55,349 nt of DNA from NCBI RefSeq assembly GCF_003857055.1, contig NZ_QGSZ01000216.1:1-55349 (forward strand), given 5' to 3'. Source of the DNA: Micromonospora inaquosa (lineage in GTDB: Bacteria > Actinomycetota > Actinomycetes > Mycobacteriales > Micromonosporaceae). Below are positions 8,701-15,913 of this stretch, piece after piece. The notes under the pieces are model-generated. The model worked only from the letters and a program-made list of their open reading frames with translations, made no database searches and was not told where the DNA came from. The first letter of the stretch is position 1. Every line of letters begins with the position of its first letter. Made by a program: the position numbers and the translations under genes.

Positions 8701-9261
8701 GACTTCCAGCACCGCACCGGAAAGGGCGCGTTGTTCGTGGGCGGGCACGTCGGCACCTTCCACGCCGATCGGGTGGACGGGGTGCCCTACGTGATCAACG
8801 GCAACTCGGGCAAGACGCCATCCACCCCGGCCGACCAGGGCGGCTTTACCGGCTGGACGGAGTTCGGCGTGGACCCGGTCACCTCGGCCGAGGCCGATCG
8901 TGCCCGCCGTGACCCGCTCGCCGAGGGGCCGGTCTGGGTGGACGCGGAGTTCCACGCGCACGCCGATCGGCTCACGGTGACCGCCCCGGCCAGCGTCGCG
9001 GTGGGCACCCCGGTGTCGGTCAGCGCCACGCTGACCCAGCCCGGTGGGCGTACGGTCCCGGTGGTCGCGCCGGTCAGCGCCGACTGGTCCGCGTCACCGG
9101 AGGTGTACATCGGCTCGGCGGCCGGCGTACGCCCATGGCACACCGCGCGCTTCGACCCGGCCACCGGCACCCTGACGGCGCTGCGCCTCGGCGCCCCGGT
9201 ACGCCTCACCGTCACCGTCAACACCATCCGCGCCGAAGCCACCATCGCCCTCACCAGATAG
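5773..9261 (+). CDS. Secreted phosphodiester glycosidase / metallophosphatase fusion, 1162 aa
   Basis: Large exported protein with two predicted hydrolase domains. A signal peptide covers about residues 1-31 (basic start, LLLTPLLSLAAPLPATA core). Then comes an NAGPA/DUF2233-type phosphodiester glycosidase (about 90-430) with AINGDFFDIN near 158 and the diagnostic LNLDGGGSST near 390. A middle region follows with a carbohydrate-binding-like beta sandwich (about 635-780; GMWIHGNGTGEWPSLHLHD). Next is a calcineurin-type metallophosphoesterase (about 800-1030) with LSDAQF, LLINGDFVDT, PGNHE, LHHHP and GGHVG, and a C-terminal beta domain. The metal ligands look intact. The family suggests removal of sugar-1-phosphate or phosphodiester-linked sugars followed by phosphate release outside the cell; the substrate is unknown. 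ATG 5773 is chosen because it yields the signal peptide. Confidence 0.85.
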   Translation: MRTRRRSARRTGVLLLTPLLSLAAPLPATAAPPAPTVVASTTVAPSTVAEDAPPASSWPSSSVGLVADPAATASTSAVEGLEPAGGLETTKATRPVAPGVQLTSFDRYDADGWLRADALTTDLTGGSTVDYVNSGAVSRAEPLRKAADATRAVAAINGDFFDINNSGAAQGVGIRDGQLIQSAVGGHRNAVAVTTSGLGRVIEVNFDGSATLPAGPVPLTQFNNMVQADGIGAFTELWGTYSRQRAVEGAARVVEVTVTGGQVVGVSGVAGSGPIAAGSTVLLGRDAGADALAGLRAGDPVAVAWRPKPSDGSSLRAAVGGGDVLVRDGVVQSIADPTLAPRTAVGFSADGRKMIMLTVDGRQVESRGVTQTEMGRMMAELGAHHALNLDGGGSSTLLAREPGAPAVQVENGPSDGTERAVSNGLAIYAPKGSGRLTGYWVETASDPTAAPGISPVRGGRPDRVFPGLTRVLTAAGYDETYGPAAGAPTWRVTPAVHGRVDRDGVFHAGTSGASTVTAARGRATGSLGLTVLGPLTRIGSTVPRVGLTGRDGHALVGVVGYDADGNTAPIEPADLTLDYDSDLLRITPTADGNLAVSALRDTGSGLITVHVGRSSTVLPVTVGLTDVPVAGFDDAGSWRFSQARASGSVAPAPGHTGTGLRMSYDFSQSTGTRAAYADPPAWIEVPGQPQAFGMWIHGNGTGEWPSLHLHDAQDTQHVLRGPLITWTGWRYVEFAVPAGVQYPVRVRRFYVAETNAAAQYSSEVIIDDLVAKVPPTVDVPEASPRTDRVVVRDGTVDGAPWRFAVLSDAQFVAADPDSDLVAQARRTLREVRAARPDFLLINGDFVDTAYPADFALAKRILDEELGDALPWYYVPGNHEIMGAPISNFEAAFGATSRVFDHNGTRFVTLNSSTGTLRGGGFDQVRMLRQALDAAATDRRVGSVVVLHHHPARDPSPAQASQLGDRKEAALLEQWLADFQHRTGKGALFVGGHVGTFHADRVDGVPYVINGNSGKTPSTPADQGGFTGWTEFGVDPVTSAEADRARRDPLAEGPVWVDAEFHAHADRLTVTAPASVAVGTPVSVSATLTQPGGRTVPVVAPVSADWSASPEVYIGSAAGVRPWHTARFDPATGTLTALRLGAPVRLTVTVNTIRAEATIALTR

Positions 9262-9265
9262 GCGC

Positions 9266-9301
9266 CGCGGAGGGCCCTTCCCCGACGAAGGGCCCTCCGC
9301 G
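9266..9301. terminator. Bidirectional hairpin terminator between convergent genes
   Basis: Perfect 15 bp stem (9266-9280 with 9287-9301) and a 6 nt loop, placed between the fusion hydrolase and the convergent kinase/phosphatase gene. Confidence 0.75.
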
Positions 9302-9333
9302 CGCTCAGGTCGCCATCGGCTGCCGGAAGGCGC

Positions 9334-10230
9334 TCAGAAGTCGCCGTCGGCCACCTGGAAGACGGTGAGGCCGAGGGATCGCCACATCTGGACCACCTGG
9401 ACGCGGTCGTCGAAGACGCCGACCACCCGGTAACGGTCCCGGATCTCCCGGTCGTAGATCTCCCGCTTGACGATCGAGTCTTTGCGGGAGTCACCGACGG
9501 CCCGCAGGTGCAGGCCCAGGTAGGGCACCCGTACGTGCCGGGCCAGCCACGCCTCGGTGGCGCTGCGGGCGGAGGCGTCCCGCCCCGAGCAGAAGACCAC
9601 CCCGTACCCGGCGGCGTGCATCGCCCGGACCGCCGAGATCACCGCCGTGTTCGGTTGGTCCTCGCCCACCCGGGTCATGTCGTACGGGCTGCGGGAGACG
9701 GCCAGCGCGACGGTGCCGTCGATGTCCACCAGAACGATCTCCGGTGGCTCGGTCGACGGCGGGTGCACCACGGCGGGGGGCCCGGTGCGGGCCTGTGGCA
9801 CCGGCAACGGCAGTGTCCGCCCCCGCAGGTACCGCTCGTGCAGCCGGCGGATCGCGTCCGCGCCGACCTGCTCGGTGGCCGGGCGGGCGGCGTCGCGGCG
9901 CAGGCACTCGGCCAGCGGCACGTCGGTGAAATCGTGCACCTCGAAATCCGCGCCGTGCCGGGCGGCCAGGTCGGCCCAGCCGCGCAGGGTCCGCGAGCGC
10001 AGGTTGGTGTCGTCCACGCAGACGTCCGCGCGGGCCCGCAGCAGCGCCTCGACCTGAGCCTGTTGTACGGCGGTCACCTGCGCCTCGGCCCACTGGGTGA
10101 AGAGCCGCTCGCCGTGCAGCATCCGGCGCAGGTCGTCCCGGTTGACCCGGGAGACGGAGGGCTGGAGCGTGCGGGCGAATGTCGTCTTGCCCGAGGCGGG
10201 CAGTCCCCGAGTGGCGATCAGGCGGGTCAT
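9334..10230 (-). CDS. T4-type polynucleotide kinase / 3'-phosphatase, 298 aa
   Basis: Predicted two-domain nucleic-acid end-processing enzyme. The N-terminal P-loop kinase has GLPASGKTTF (residues 9-18). The C-terminal HAD phosphatase has the nucleophile motif DIDGT (169-173) after a proline-rich linker, then CSGRDASAR and, near the end, GVFDDR. Order and length (298 versus 301) match phage T4 Pnkp, which repairs 5'-OH/3'-phosphate ends of nicked RNA or DNA. The start is the internal ATG at 10230, preceded by GGAGGT; an upstream in-frame start adds only a non-conserved tail. No RNA ligase or Hen1-like partner is adjacent, so whether it repairs RNA or DNA is open. Confidence 0.8.
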   Translation of the reverse strand: MTRLIATRGLPASGKTTFARTLQPSVSRVNRDDLRRMLHGERLFTQWAEAQVTAVQQAQVEALLRARADVCVDDTNLRSRTLRGWADLAARHGADFEVHDFTDVPLAECLRRDAARPATEQVGADAIRRLHERYLRGRTLPLPVPQARTGPPAVVHPPSTEPPEIVLVDIDGTVALAVSRSPYDMTRVGEDQPNTAVISAVRAMHAAGYGVVFCSGRDASARSATEAWLARHVRVPYLGLHLRAVGDSRKDSIVKREIYDREIRDRYRVVGVFDDRVQVVQMWRSLGLTVFQVADGDF

Positions 10231-10505
10231 CGACGCACCTCCGGCTCGACAGTCGTACCCCGGGCGGGGCACCTGACGGTGGTCCGCCGGTTGCGCGAAT
10301 GCCCCGCCGGGCGGCGGGAATGCGGACGGGTAGGCACGTGTTGACGATGCCGGACGAGGTGTGCGGCCCGATTACCGGGTTGGCTCAGGCCCATGGCACA
10401 CTGGTCAATCGGCCACCGGTTCCGGTTCACGCCCGAGCCCGTCGCGTACGGCGCGACGAGCGATGACGGCGACCCGGCGACCACCAACGAGAGGACCGAG
10501 GCGAG

Positions 10506-10730
10506 ATGAAGGCAAACATCCACCCGGAGTACGTGACCACCGAGGTCAGCTGCTCCTGTGGCAACACGTTCACGACCCGCAGCACCGCCAAGGGCGGGGC
10601 GATCCACGCCGAGACCTGCAGCGCCTGCCACCCGTTCTACACCGGTAAGCAGCGCGTTCTCGACACCGCCGGCCGGGTCGCGAAGTTCCAGCAGAAGTAC
10701 GCCAAGGTTCAGGCCAAGAAGGCCAAGTAG
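10506..10730 (+). CDS. rpmE: 50S ribosomal protein L31, 74 aa
   Basis: Large-subunit ribosomal protein. All four zinc ligands are present (Cys16, Cys18, Cys38, Cys41), so this is the zinc-containing C+ form rather than the zinc-independent paralogue made under zinc limitation. It follows rho in the usual actinobacterial order, with two hydrolase/repair genes inserted between. A 15 bp hairpin terminator lies 10 bases after the stop. Confidence 0.97.
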   Translation: MKANIHPEYVTTEVSCSCGNTFTTRSTAKGGAIHAETCSACHPFYTGKQRVLDTAGRVAKFQQKYAKVQAKKAK

Positions 10731-10740
10731 CTCCTCGTTC

Positions 10741-10777
10741 GGCGCCCGCGTCCGGTTTTCCGCCGGACGCGGGCGCC
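10741..10777 (+). terminator. Hairpin terminator after rpmE
   Basis: Perfect 15 bp GC-rich stem (10741-10755 with 10763-10777) with a TTTTCCG loop, between rpmE and prfA. It should limit read-through of the highly expressed L31 message into prfA. Confidence 0.75.
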
Positions 10778-10857
10778 GTCCGCGTTTCGCCCCGTTTTCG
10801 GCCGGCGGCCTGCTCTGAGGTCGGCCGGTGCCGCACCGTCGAAGGAGCATCCGCAGC

Positions 10858-11946
10858 ATGAGCAGCGAGCGTCTGGCCGGCCTTCTCGACGAGTACGCGG
10901 AGCTGGAGAAGCGGTTGGCCGATCCGGCCATCCACGCCGACCAGGCCACCGCGCGCAGGGTCGGCCGCCGGTACGCCGAGCTGGTGCCGCTGCACAAGGC
11001 CGCCGACGAGTTGGAGCAGGCCCGCGCCGATCTGGCCGCCGCTCGCGAGCTGGCCGCCGAGGACCCGTCCTTCGCGGGTGAGGCGGACGCCATCGCGGGC
11101 TCCCTGCCGGTGCTGGAGGAACGCCTCGCCGAGCTGCTCATCCCGCGTGACCCGCACGACGCCAAGGACGTCATCGTCGAGATCAAGGCCGGTGAGGGTG
11201 GCGAGGAATCGGCGTTGTTCGCCGGTGACCTGTTGCGGATGTACACCCGGTACGCCGAACGGCACGGCTGGGTCACCGAGGTGATCGACGCACAGGATTC
11301 CGACCTCGGTGGGGTCAAGGACGTCTCCCTGGCGATCAAGACCAAGGGTGTGCCGGAGGGCGGCAACGGCGTCTGGTCGCGGCTCAAGTGGGAGGGCGGC
11401 GTGCACCGGGTGCAGCGCGTCCCGGTGACCGAGTCGCAGGGGCGGATCCACACCAGCGCCGCCGGGGTGCTGGTGCTGCCGGAGGCCGAGGACGTCGACG
11501 TCACGATCGACCAGAACGACCTGCGCATCGACGTGTTCCGCTCGTCCGGCCCGGGTGGCCAGTCGGTGAACACCACCGACTCGGCGGTGCGGATCACCCA
11601 CCTGCCGACCGGCATCGTCGTCTCCTGCCAGAACGAGAAGTCCCAGTTGCAGAACCGGGAGCAGGCGATGCGGATCCTGCGGGCCCGGCTGCTCGCCGCC
11701 GCGCAGGAGCAGGCCGACGCCGCCGCCTCGGACGCGCGCAAGGCGCAGGTACGCACCGTGGACCGCTCGGAGCGGATCCGCACCTACAACTTCCCGCAGA
11801 ACCGGATCACCGACCACCGGATCGGCTACACCGCGTACAACCTGGACCTGGCACTCGGCGGCGAGCTGGACGGTGTGCTGGACGCCCTCACCGAGGCGGA
11901 CCGTGCCGCCCGGCTCGCCGGTGACACCGAGCTGACCCGCCGCTGA
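10858..11946 (+). CDS. prfA: Peptide chain release factor 1, 362 aa
   Basis: Class I release factor that reads UAA and UAG and hydrolyses peptidyl-tRNA. The catalytic loop [15 protein letters not shown] places the GGQ glutamine, which is methylated by PrmC (encoded downstream), near residue 235. The start is ATG 10858, with GAAGGAG 10 bases upstream; an in-frame start at 10828 would put the ribosome-binding site inside the gene. Length is normal. Confidence 0.97.
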   Translation: MSSERLAGLLDEYAELEKRLADPAIHADQATARRVGRRYAELVPLHKAADELEQARADLAAARELAAEDPSFAGEADAIAGSLPVLEERLAELLIPRDPHDAKDVIVEIKAGEGGEESALFAGDLLRMYTRYAERHGWVTEVIDAQDSDLGGVKDVSLAIKTKGVPEGGNGVWSRLKWEGGVHRVQRVPVTESQGRIHTSAAGVLVLPEAEDVDVTIDQNDLRIDVFRSSGPGGQSVNTTDSAVRITHLPTGIVVSCQNEKSQLQNREQAMRILRARLLAAAQEQADAAASDARKAQVRTVDRSERIRTYNFPQNRITDHRIGYTAYNLDLALGGELDGVLDALTEADRAARLAGDTELTRR

Positions 11947-11982
11947 GCGCGGCGCTTGAGCTGAGCGTGGCGTGCCGGGCGA

Positions 11983-13527
11983 TCAGCTCGCGCGGGGGCG
12001 GGTCTTGGCGCGGAGCATCTCGCGGTCGGCCTGCTCGAACGCGACGCTGAGCGCGTCGCGCAGCCCGCTGCCACCGGAGACCTCGGCGAAGCCGATGCTC
12101 ACCCCGACCGGGGTGCCCGGCACCAACGATTCCCAGTCCTCCAGCCGGACTGCGGCCTCGATCCGGCGGGCCACCTCGGCGGCCTCGGCCATGCCGGTGT
12201 CCGGCAGCACCACCACGAATTCGTCACCGCCGTAGCGGGCCACGAAGTCGCCCCGGCGCATCACCCGGTTGATCACGCCGGCGATGCGTTGGAGCACCAG
12301 GTCGCCGGAGTGGTGCCCGTGTCGGGTGTTGACCGCCTTGAAACCGTCCAGGTCGCAGACGCCGATCACCACCCGTTCGCCACGGGTGACCACGGCGGTG
12401 ATGTACCGCTCCAGCCGGCGGCGGTTGGGCAGCCCGGTGAGCGGGTCGGTCAACGCCTCGCCCTCGAAGCGCGCCGCCTCGCGGCGCATCTCCTCGTGGT
12501 CGATGCGGGCGGCGATGCCGTCGATGTAGACGTCGCGCAGCCGGTCGTTGCGTTGCGCGGCGAGCCGGAACGCCAGCCGGTCGGCGCGGTGTGCGGAGAG
12601 GTGGTCCCCGGCGCGGGTCAGCGCGATGCTGCGCAGCCGGGCCGGTTCGGCAGCCCCGAGCGTCTCGTTGGACACCTGGACGGTGTCCAGTCGGGCGACC
12701 GCCTCGATCGGCCGACCGTCGGCGACGGCGAGGCACACCTGCCCGAGCTGACGCAGGTCGCGGGCGCGGGCGCTGTCCCCGCCGTGGGTGATCAACCGGG
12801 CCGGCTCGGTGCCTTCGGTCTCCACCTGGTCACCGAGCGCGGCCTGTCGAGCCGCCGCGTAGCCGTACGCGGCGAGGCTGCTCGGGCGTAGCTGCCCGGC
12901 CCGCCCGGCGCGGACGAAGCGGGCCAGGTCGGCGGCCACGTCCCGGAGCACCCGCAAACAACCGTCGCTGTCGCCGTTGTGGTCCAGAGCCACGGCGTTG
13001 CGCAGTCGGATGCCCGGTGCGGCGAACGTCTCCTCCGGGATCCCGGCGGTCAGCCCGAGCTGCCGGGCCCGCTCGATGGCGCCCAGCGCGTACCCGTGGA
13101 AGCTGAGGTAGCTGTAGGCCATGGCCAGGTCGTGCCAGCCCCAGGCGGTGTCGCGGTCCGGGTCGGCGACGGCGCCCAGCGCCCGGGCCGCTCGGACGAG
13201 ATGCATGACGCAGCGGTCCAGGGCGCCCTGGTGGTGCGCGGCGAGCGCGGCCAGCGCGTTGAGGTGACCGTGCAGGTACGGCTCGGCGAGGTCGCGGACC
13301 GCCGCCGACGCCTCTTCGATGGCCCGGGTGAACTCCGCCGTCCGACCGAGATTGATCAGCGCGGAGAGGCGCTGCACCATGGCGTCCGCTCGTGCCGCCG
13401 GGTCGGTGGTGGTGCGGATCACACGCTCCAACAGGACGTACGACTCCGCGGAGCGGCTCGCCTCCTGCAACGCCCGCGCGTGCGTGAGGGCGTCAACCTG
13501 GTCATCGACCCGGTCGAGCCAGCCCAC
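11983..13527 (-). CDS. Cytosolic GGDEF diguanylate cyclase with helical-repeat sensor region, 514 aa
   Basis: Predicted c-di-GMP synthase. The C-terminal GGDEF domain (about 345-510) has NRRRLERYI, the intact active site ARYGGDEFVVVLPD near 430, and an inhibitory I-site RRGD exactly five residues before GGDEF, so product inhibition is likely. Residues 1-330 have no membrane segments and are rich in Ala/Leu/Arg helices like TPR repeats, suggesting a protein-protein input. GTG at 13527 has AGGAGGT upstream. The gene sits, in reverse orientation, between prfA and prmC, which are usually neighbours, so it looks like an insertion into that pair. No EAL domain is present. Confidence 0.85.
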   Translation of the reverse strand: MGWLDRVDDQVDALTHARALQEASRSAESYVLLERVIRTTTDPAARADAMVQRLSALINLGRTAEFTRAIEEASAAVRDLAEPYLHGHLNALAALAAHHQGALDRCVMHLVRAARALGAVADPDRDTAWGWHDLAMAYSYLSFHGYALGAIERARQLGLTAGIPEETFAAPGIRLRNAVALDHNGDSDGCLRVLRDVAADLARFVRAGRAGQLRPSSLAAYGYAAARQAALGDQVETEGTEPARLITHGGDSARARDLRQLGQVCLAVADGRPIEAVARLDTVQVSNETLGAAEPARLRSIALTRAGDHLSAHRADRLAFRLAAQRNDRLRDVYIDGIAARIDHEEMRREAARFEGEALTDPLTGLPNRRRLERYITAVVTRGERVVIGVCDLDGFKAVNTRHGHHSGDLVLQRIAGVINRVMRRGDFVARYGGDEFVVVLPDTGMAEAAEVARRIEAAVRLEDWESLVPGTPVGVSIGFAEVSGGSGLRDALSVAFEQADREMLRAKTRPRAS

Positions 13528-13600
13528 CCGCCAACCTCCTGTCGTGCGCGCCTGGGCGCACCTGTTCGTCGCGTCGCCCGCGACGCTTCATGATTATGTC

Positions 13601-14548
13601 GTGAGTACTTTGCCGCAACACCCCCCCGAAGGGACAGGCCCCGTCCGGCCGTCCGCCGCGGTGGCCCGATCGGCCCACGCGCTCGCCGCCGCCGGGGTCG
13701 GCTCCGCCCGGGTGGAGGCCGAGTTGTTGGCGGCGTACGTGCTGGGGGTTCCCCGGGGTCGGCTGGCTCTCGCCGACGACCTCAGCGTCGACCAGCTGGC
13801 GCGGCTCGACGAGCTGACGCGTCGCCGCGCCGCACGCGAGCCGTTGCAGCACCTGACCGGTCGGGCCGGGTTCCGGCACCTGGAGCTGTCGGTCGGCCCG
13901 GGGGTCTTCGTGCCCCGGCCGGAGACCGAGCTGTTGGCCGGCTGGGGCGTCGAGCAGGCCCAGGGTCGGCCGGACCCGGTGGTGGTGGACCTGTGCAGCG
14001 GCTCGGGCGCGATCGCGCTGGCGGTGGCTCAGGAGCTGCCGGGGGCGCGGGTGATCGCGGTGGAGCGGTCCCCGGCGGCGCTGGCCTGGCTGCGGCGCAA
14101 CGCGGCGGAGCGGGCTGCGGCGGGGGACCGGCCGATCGAGGTGGTCGAGGCCGACGTGACCGCGCCGGACCTGCTGGCGGAGTTGGTGGGCCGGGTGGAC
14201 GTGCTGCTGTGTAACCCGCCGTACGTGCCGGACGACGTGGTGGTCCCGCCCGAGGTGGCCGGGCACGACCCGGCGGAGGCGGTCTTCGGCGGCGCGGACG
14301 GCCTGGTGGTGATCCGGCCGGTCGTCGCCCGGGCTGCGGTGCTGTTGCGCCCGGGGGGTGTGTTCGGCGTCGAGCACGACGACACCCACGGCGCGGCGGT
14401 GCCCGCGCTGCTGGCCGAGGACGGCGGGTTCACCGCTGTGGCGGAGCATCTGGACCTCACCGGGCGTCCCCGCTACGCGACCGCGTCCCGACGGGCGGAC
14501 GGCCAGCAAGCCCCGATCGGCGCGGCGTGGCAGACTGACTCCTCGTGA
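13601..14548 (+). CDS. prmC: Release factor glutamine methyltransferase PrmC, 315 aa
   Basis: SAM-dependent enzyme that N5-methylates the GGQ glutamine of release factors 1 and 2. It has an N-terminal helical release-factor-binding domain, then a Rossmann methyltransferase with the SAM motif VVDLCSGSGAIALAV and the catalytic CNPPYVP (Asn near 205). I chose GTG 13601: the frame is open further up, but that part overlaps the divergent GGDEF gene and is not conserved-looking. The stop TGA (14546-14548) overlaps the ATG of the next gene by one base, indicating translational coupling. Confidence 0.93.
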   Translation: MSTLPQHPPEGTGPVRPSAAVARSAHALAAAGVGSARVEAELLAAYVLGVPRGRLALADDLSVDQLARLDELTRRRAAREPLQHLTGRAGFRHLELSVGPGVFVPRPETELLAGWGVEQAQGRPDPVVVDLCSGSGAIALAVAQELPGARVIAVERSPAALAWLRRNAAERAAAGDRPIEVVEADVTAPDLLAELVGRVDVLLCNPPYVPDDVVVPPEVAGHDPAEAVFGGADGLVVIRPVVARAAVLLRPGGVFGVEHDDTHGAAVPALLAEDGGFTAVAEHLDLTGRPRYATASRRADGQQAPIGAAWQTDSS

Positions 14549-15195
14549 TGCTCTACGACTGCCGGTCGCCCGCCGATCGGGACCGCGGCATCGCCGCGGC
14601 GATCGAGGCGGTCAAGAACGGCGAGCTGGTCGTTCTCCCGACCGACACCGTGTATGGGATCGGCGCGGACGCGTTCACCCCGTACGCGGTGAAGGCGTTG
14701 CTGGATGCCAAGGGCCGGGGTCGGCAGATGCCGCCGCCGGTGCTGATCGGCTCGCGGCACACCCTGGACGGGTTGGTCTTCTCGCTGCCCACCGCCGCAC
14801 GGGACCTCGTGGAGGCGTTCTGGCCGGGTGCGTTGACGATCGTGGTCGAGCATTCGCCGAGCCTCCAGTGGGACCTGGGCGACAAGACCGGCACGGTGGC
14901 GGTGCGGATGCCGCTGCACCCGGTGGCGTTGGAGGTGCTGCGCGAGACCGGCCCGATGGCGGTGTCGTCGGCCAACAAGACCGGCCAGCCGGCCGCGGTC
15001 ACCGCCGACGAGGCGCGTGATCAGCTCAGCTACTCGGTGCGGGCCTATCTGGAGGCCGGGCCCTGCCCTGACCCGGTGCCCAGCACGATCGTGGATCTGA
15101 CCGGTGAGGTGCCGCAGCTCTTGCGGGCCGGGGCGATCCCACTGGAGAAGCTGCGCGACGTGGTTCCGGATCTCGTCGACGGTCGGGCGGTCTGA
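14548..15195 (+). CDS. tsaC: Threonylcarbamoyl-AMP synthase (Sua5/YrdC/TsaC), 215 aa
   Basis: Makes threonylcarbamoyl-AMP from threonine, bicarbonate and ATP for the t6A37 modification of ANN-decoding tRNAs. Family motifs are clear: VLPTDTVYGIGADAF, KGRGRQMPPPVLIG and SANKTGQPAA. At about 215 residues it is the short YrdC form without the extra Sua5 domain. ATG 14548 overlaps the prmC stop as TGATG; an alternative GTG at 14545 adds one residue. The next gene starts directly at its stop. Confidence 0.93.
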   Translation: MLYDCRSPADRDRGIAAAIEAVKNGELVVLPTDTVYGIGADAFTPYAVKALLDAKGRGRQMPPPVLIGSRHTLDGLVFSLPTAARDLVEAFWPGALTIVVEHSPSLQWDLGDKTGTVAVRMPLHPVALEVLRETGPMAVSSANKTGQPAAVTADEARDQLSYSVRAYLEAGPCPDPVPSTIVDLTGEVPQLLRAGAIPLEKLRDVVPDLVDGRAV

Positions 15196-15807
15196 GTGCC
15201 CCCGTTCACGGTTCTGCATGTTTGCATGGGCAACATCTGCCGCTCGCCCATGGCGGAGCGGTTGCTTGCCCTGGCGGTGCGGGAGCGGCTGACCCGGCGG
15301 GCGCAGGACCCGGCTCAGGCCGAGGCGCTGGTGCACAGCCACAGCGCCGGCACGGGTGGCTGGCACGCTGGCGAGGAGATGAACCCGCCGGCCGCACGGC
15401 AGGTCACCGGTCGTGGTGGGGACGTGGCCGGGTTCGCCGCGCGCAAGCTGCGCTCGGACCACATCGACGCCGCCGACCTGGTCCTGACCGCCACCGCCGA
15501 CCAGCAGGAGTACGTGGTGGCGCTTCGTCCGGACGCGGCGGCCCGCACGTTCGTGTTGGGCGAGTTCGGCCGGCTGCTGGCCGCGGTGGACGCCGCCGCG
15601 CTGCCGCCGGACGGTGCCACCCCGGAGGCCGTGTACGCCCGGGGCGTGGCCCTGGTGGCGGCGGCCCACGACGCGCGGCTGGGCGCTTCGGCGCTGACCA
15701 CCGATGACTTGGACGATCCGTGGGGTCGTGGCGACCAGTGCTTCAGCCGGGTCGCCGACGAGATCGAGGAGACGGTCCACCCGCTGGCCGGCGTACTGCT
15801 GCCCTGA
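15196..15807 (+). CDS. Low-molecular-weight protein-tyrosine phosphatase, 203 aa
   Basis: Cytosolic phosphatase with the CX5R active-site loop CMGNICRSPMAE at residues 10-21 and a DDPWG segment near the C-terminus supplying the general-acid Asp-Pro. GTG 15196 directly abuts the previous stop, so it belongs to the prmC-tsaC operon. The family acts on phosphotyrosine proteins or arginine phosphate; in actinobacteria such enzymes often control envelope polymer synthesis. The direct substrate is unknown. A hairpin terminator follows. Confidence 0.88.
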   Translation: MPPFTVLHVCMGNICRSPMAERLLALAVRERLTRRAQDPAQAEALVHSHSAGTGGWHAGEEMNPPAARQVTGRGGDVAGFAARKLRSDHIDAADLVLTATADQQEYVVALRPDAAARTFVLGEFGRLLAAVDAAALPPDGATPEAVYARGVALVAAAHDARLGASALTTDDLDDPWGRGDQCFSRVADEIEETVHPLAGVLLP

Positions 15808-15825
15808 GCGTGGTGCGAGTTTCCT

Positions 15826-15846
15826 CCGGGTTTGGGGAAAACCCGG
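15826..15846 (+). terminator. Hairpin terminator after the phosphatase gene
   Basis: CCGGGTTT and AAACCCGG form an 8 bp stem with a GGGGA loop, 18 bases after the stop of the prmC operon. Confidence 0.55.
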
Positions 15847-15913
15847 GGCTAACGGGGTGTTCCGGGTCATTCTGAACGGGTCCTAGCGTGACCGGCTCCT
15901 GCGGGGAGAGCTG

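Noticed and set aside
15869..15889. TTCTGAACGGGTCCTAG before the class A PBP gene, partly like the meaA operator
   Set aside because: Matches only the TGAACGG core; the outer half-sites are lost and a cell-wall gene does not fit the regulon. Kept only as a chance similarity.
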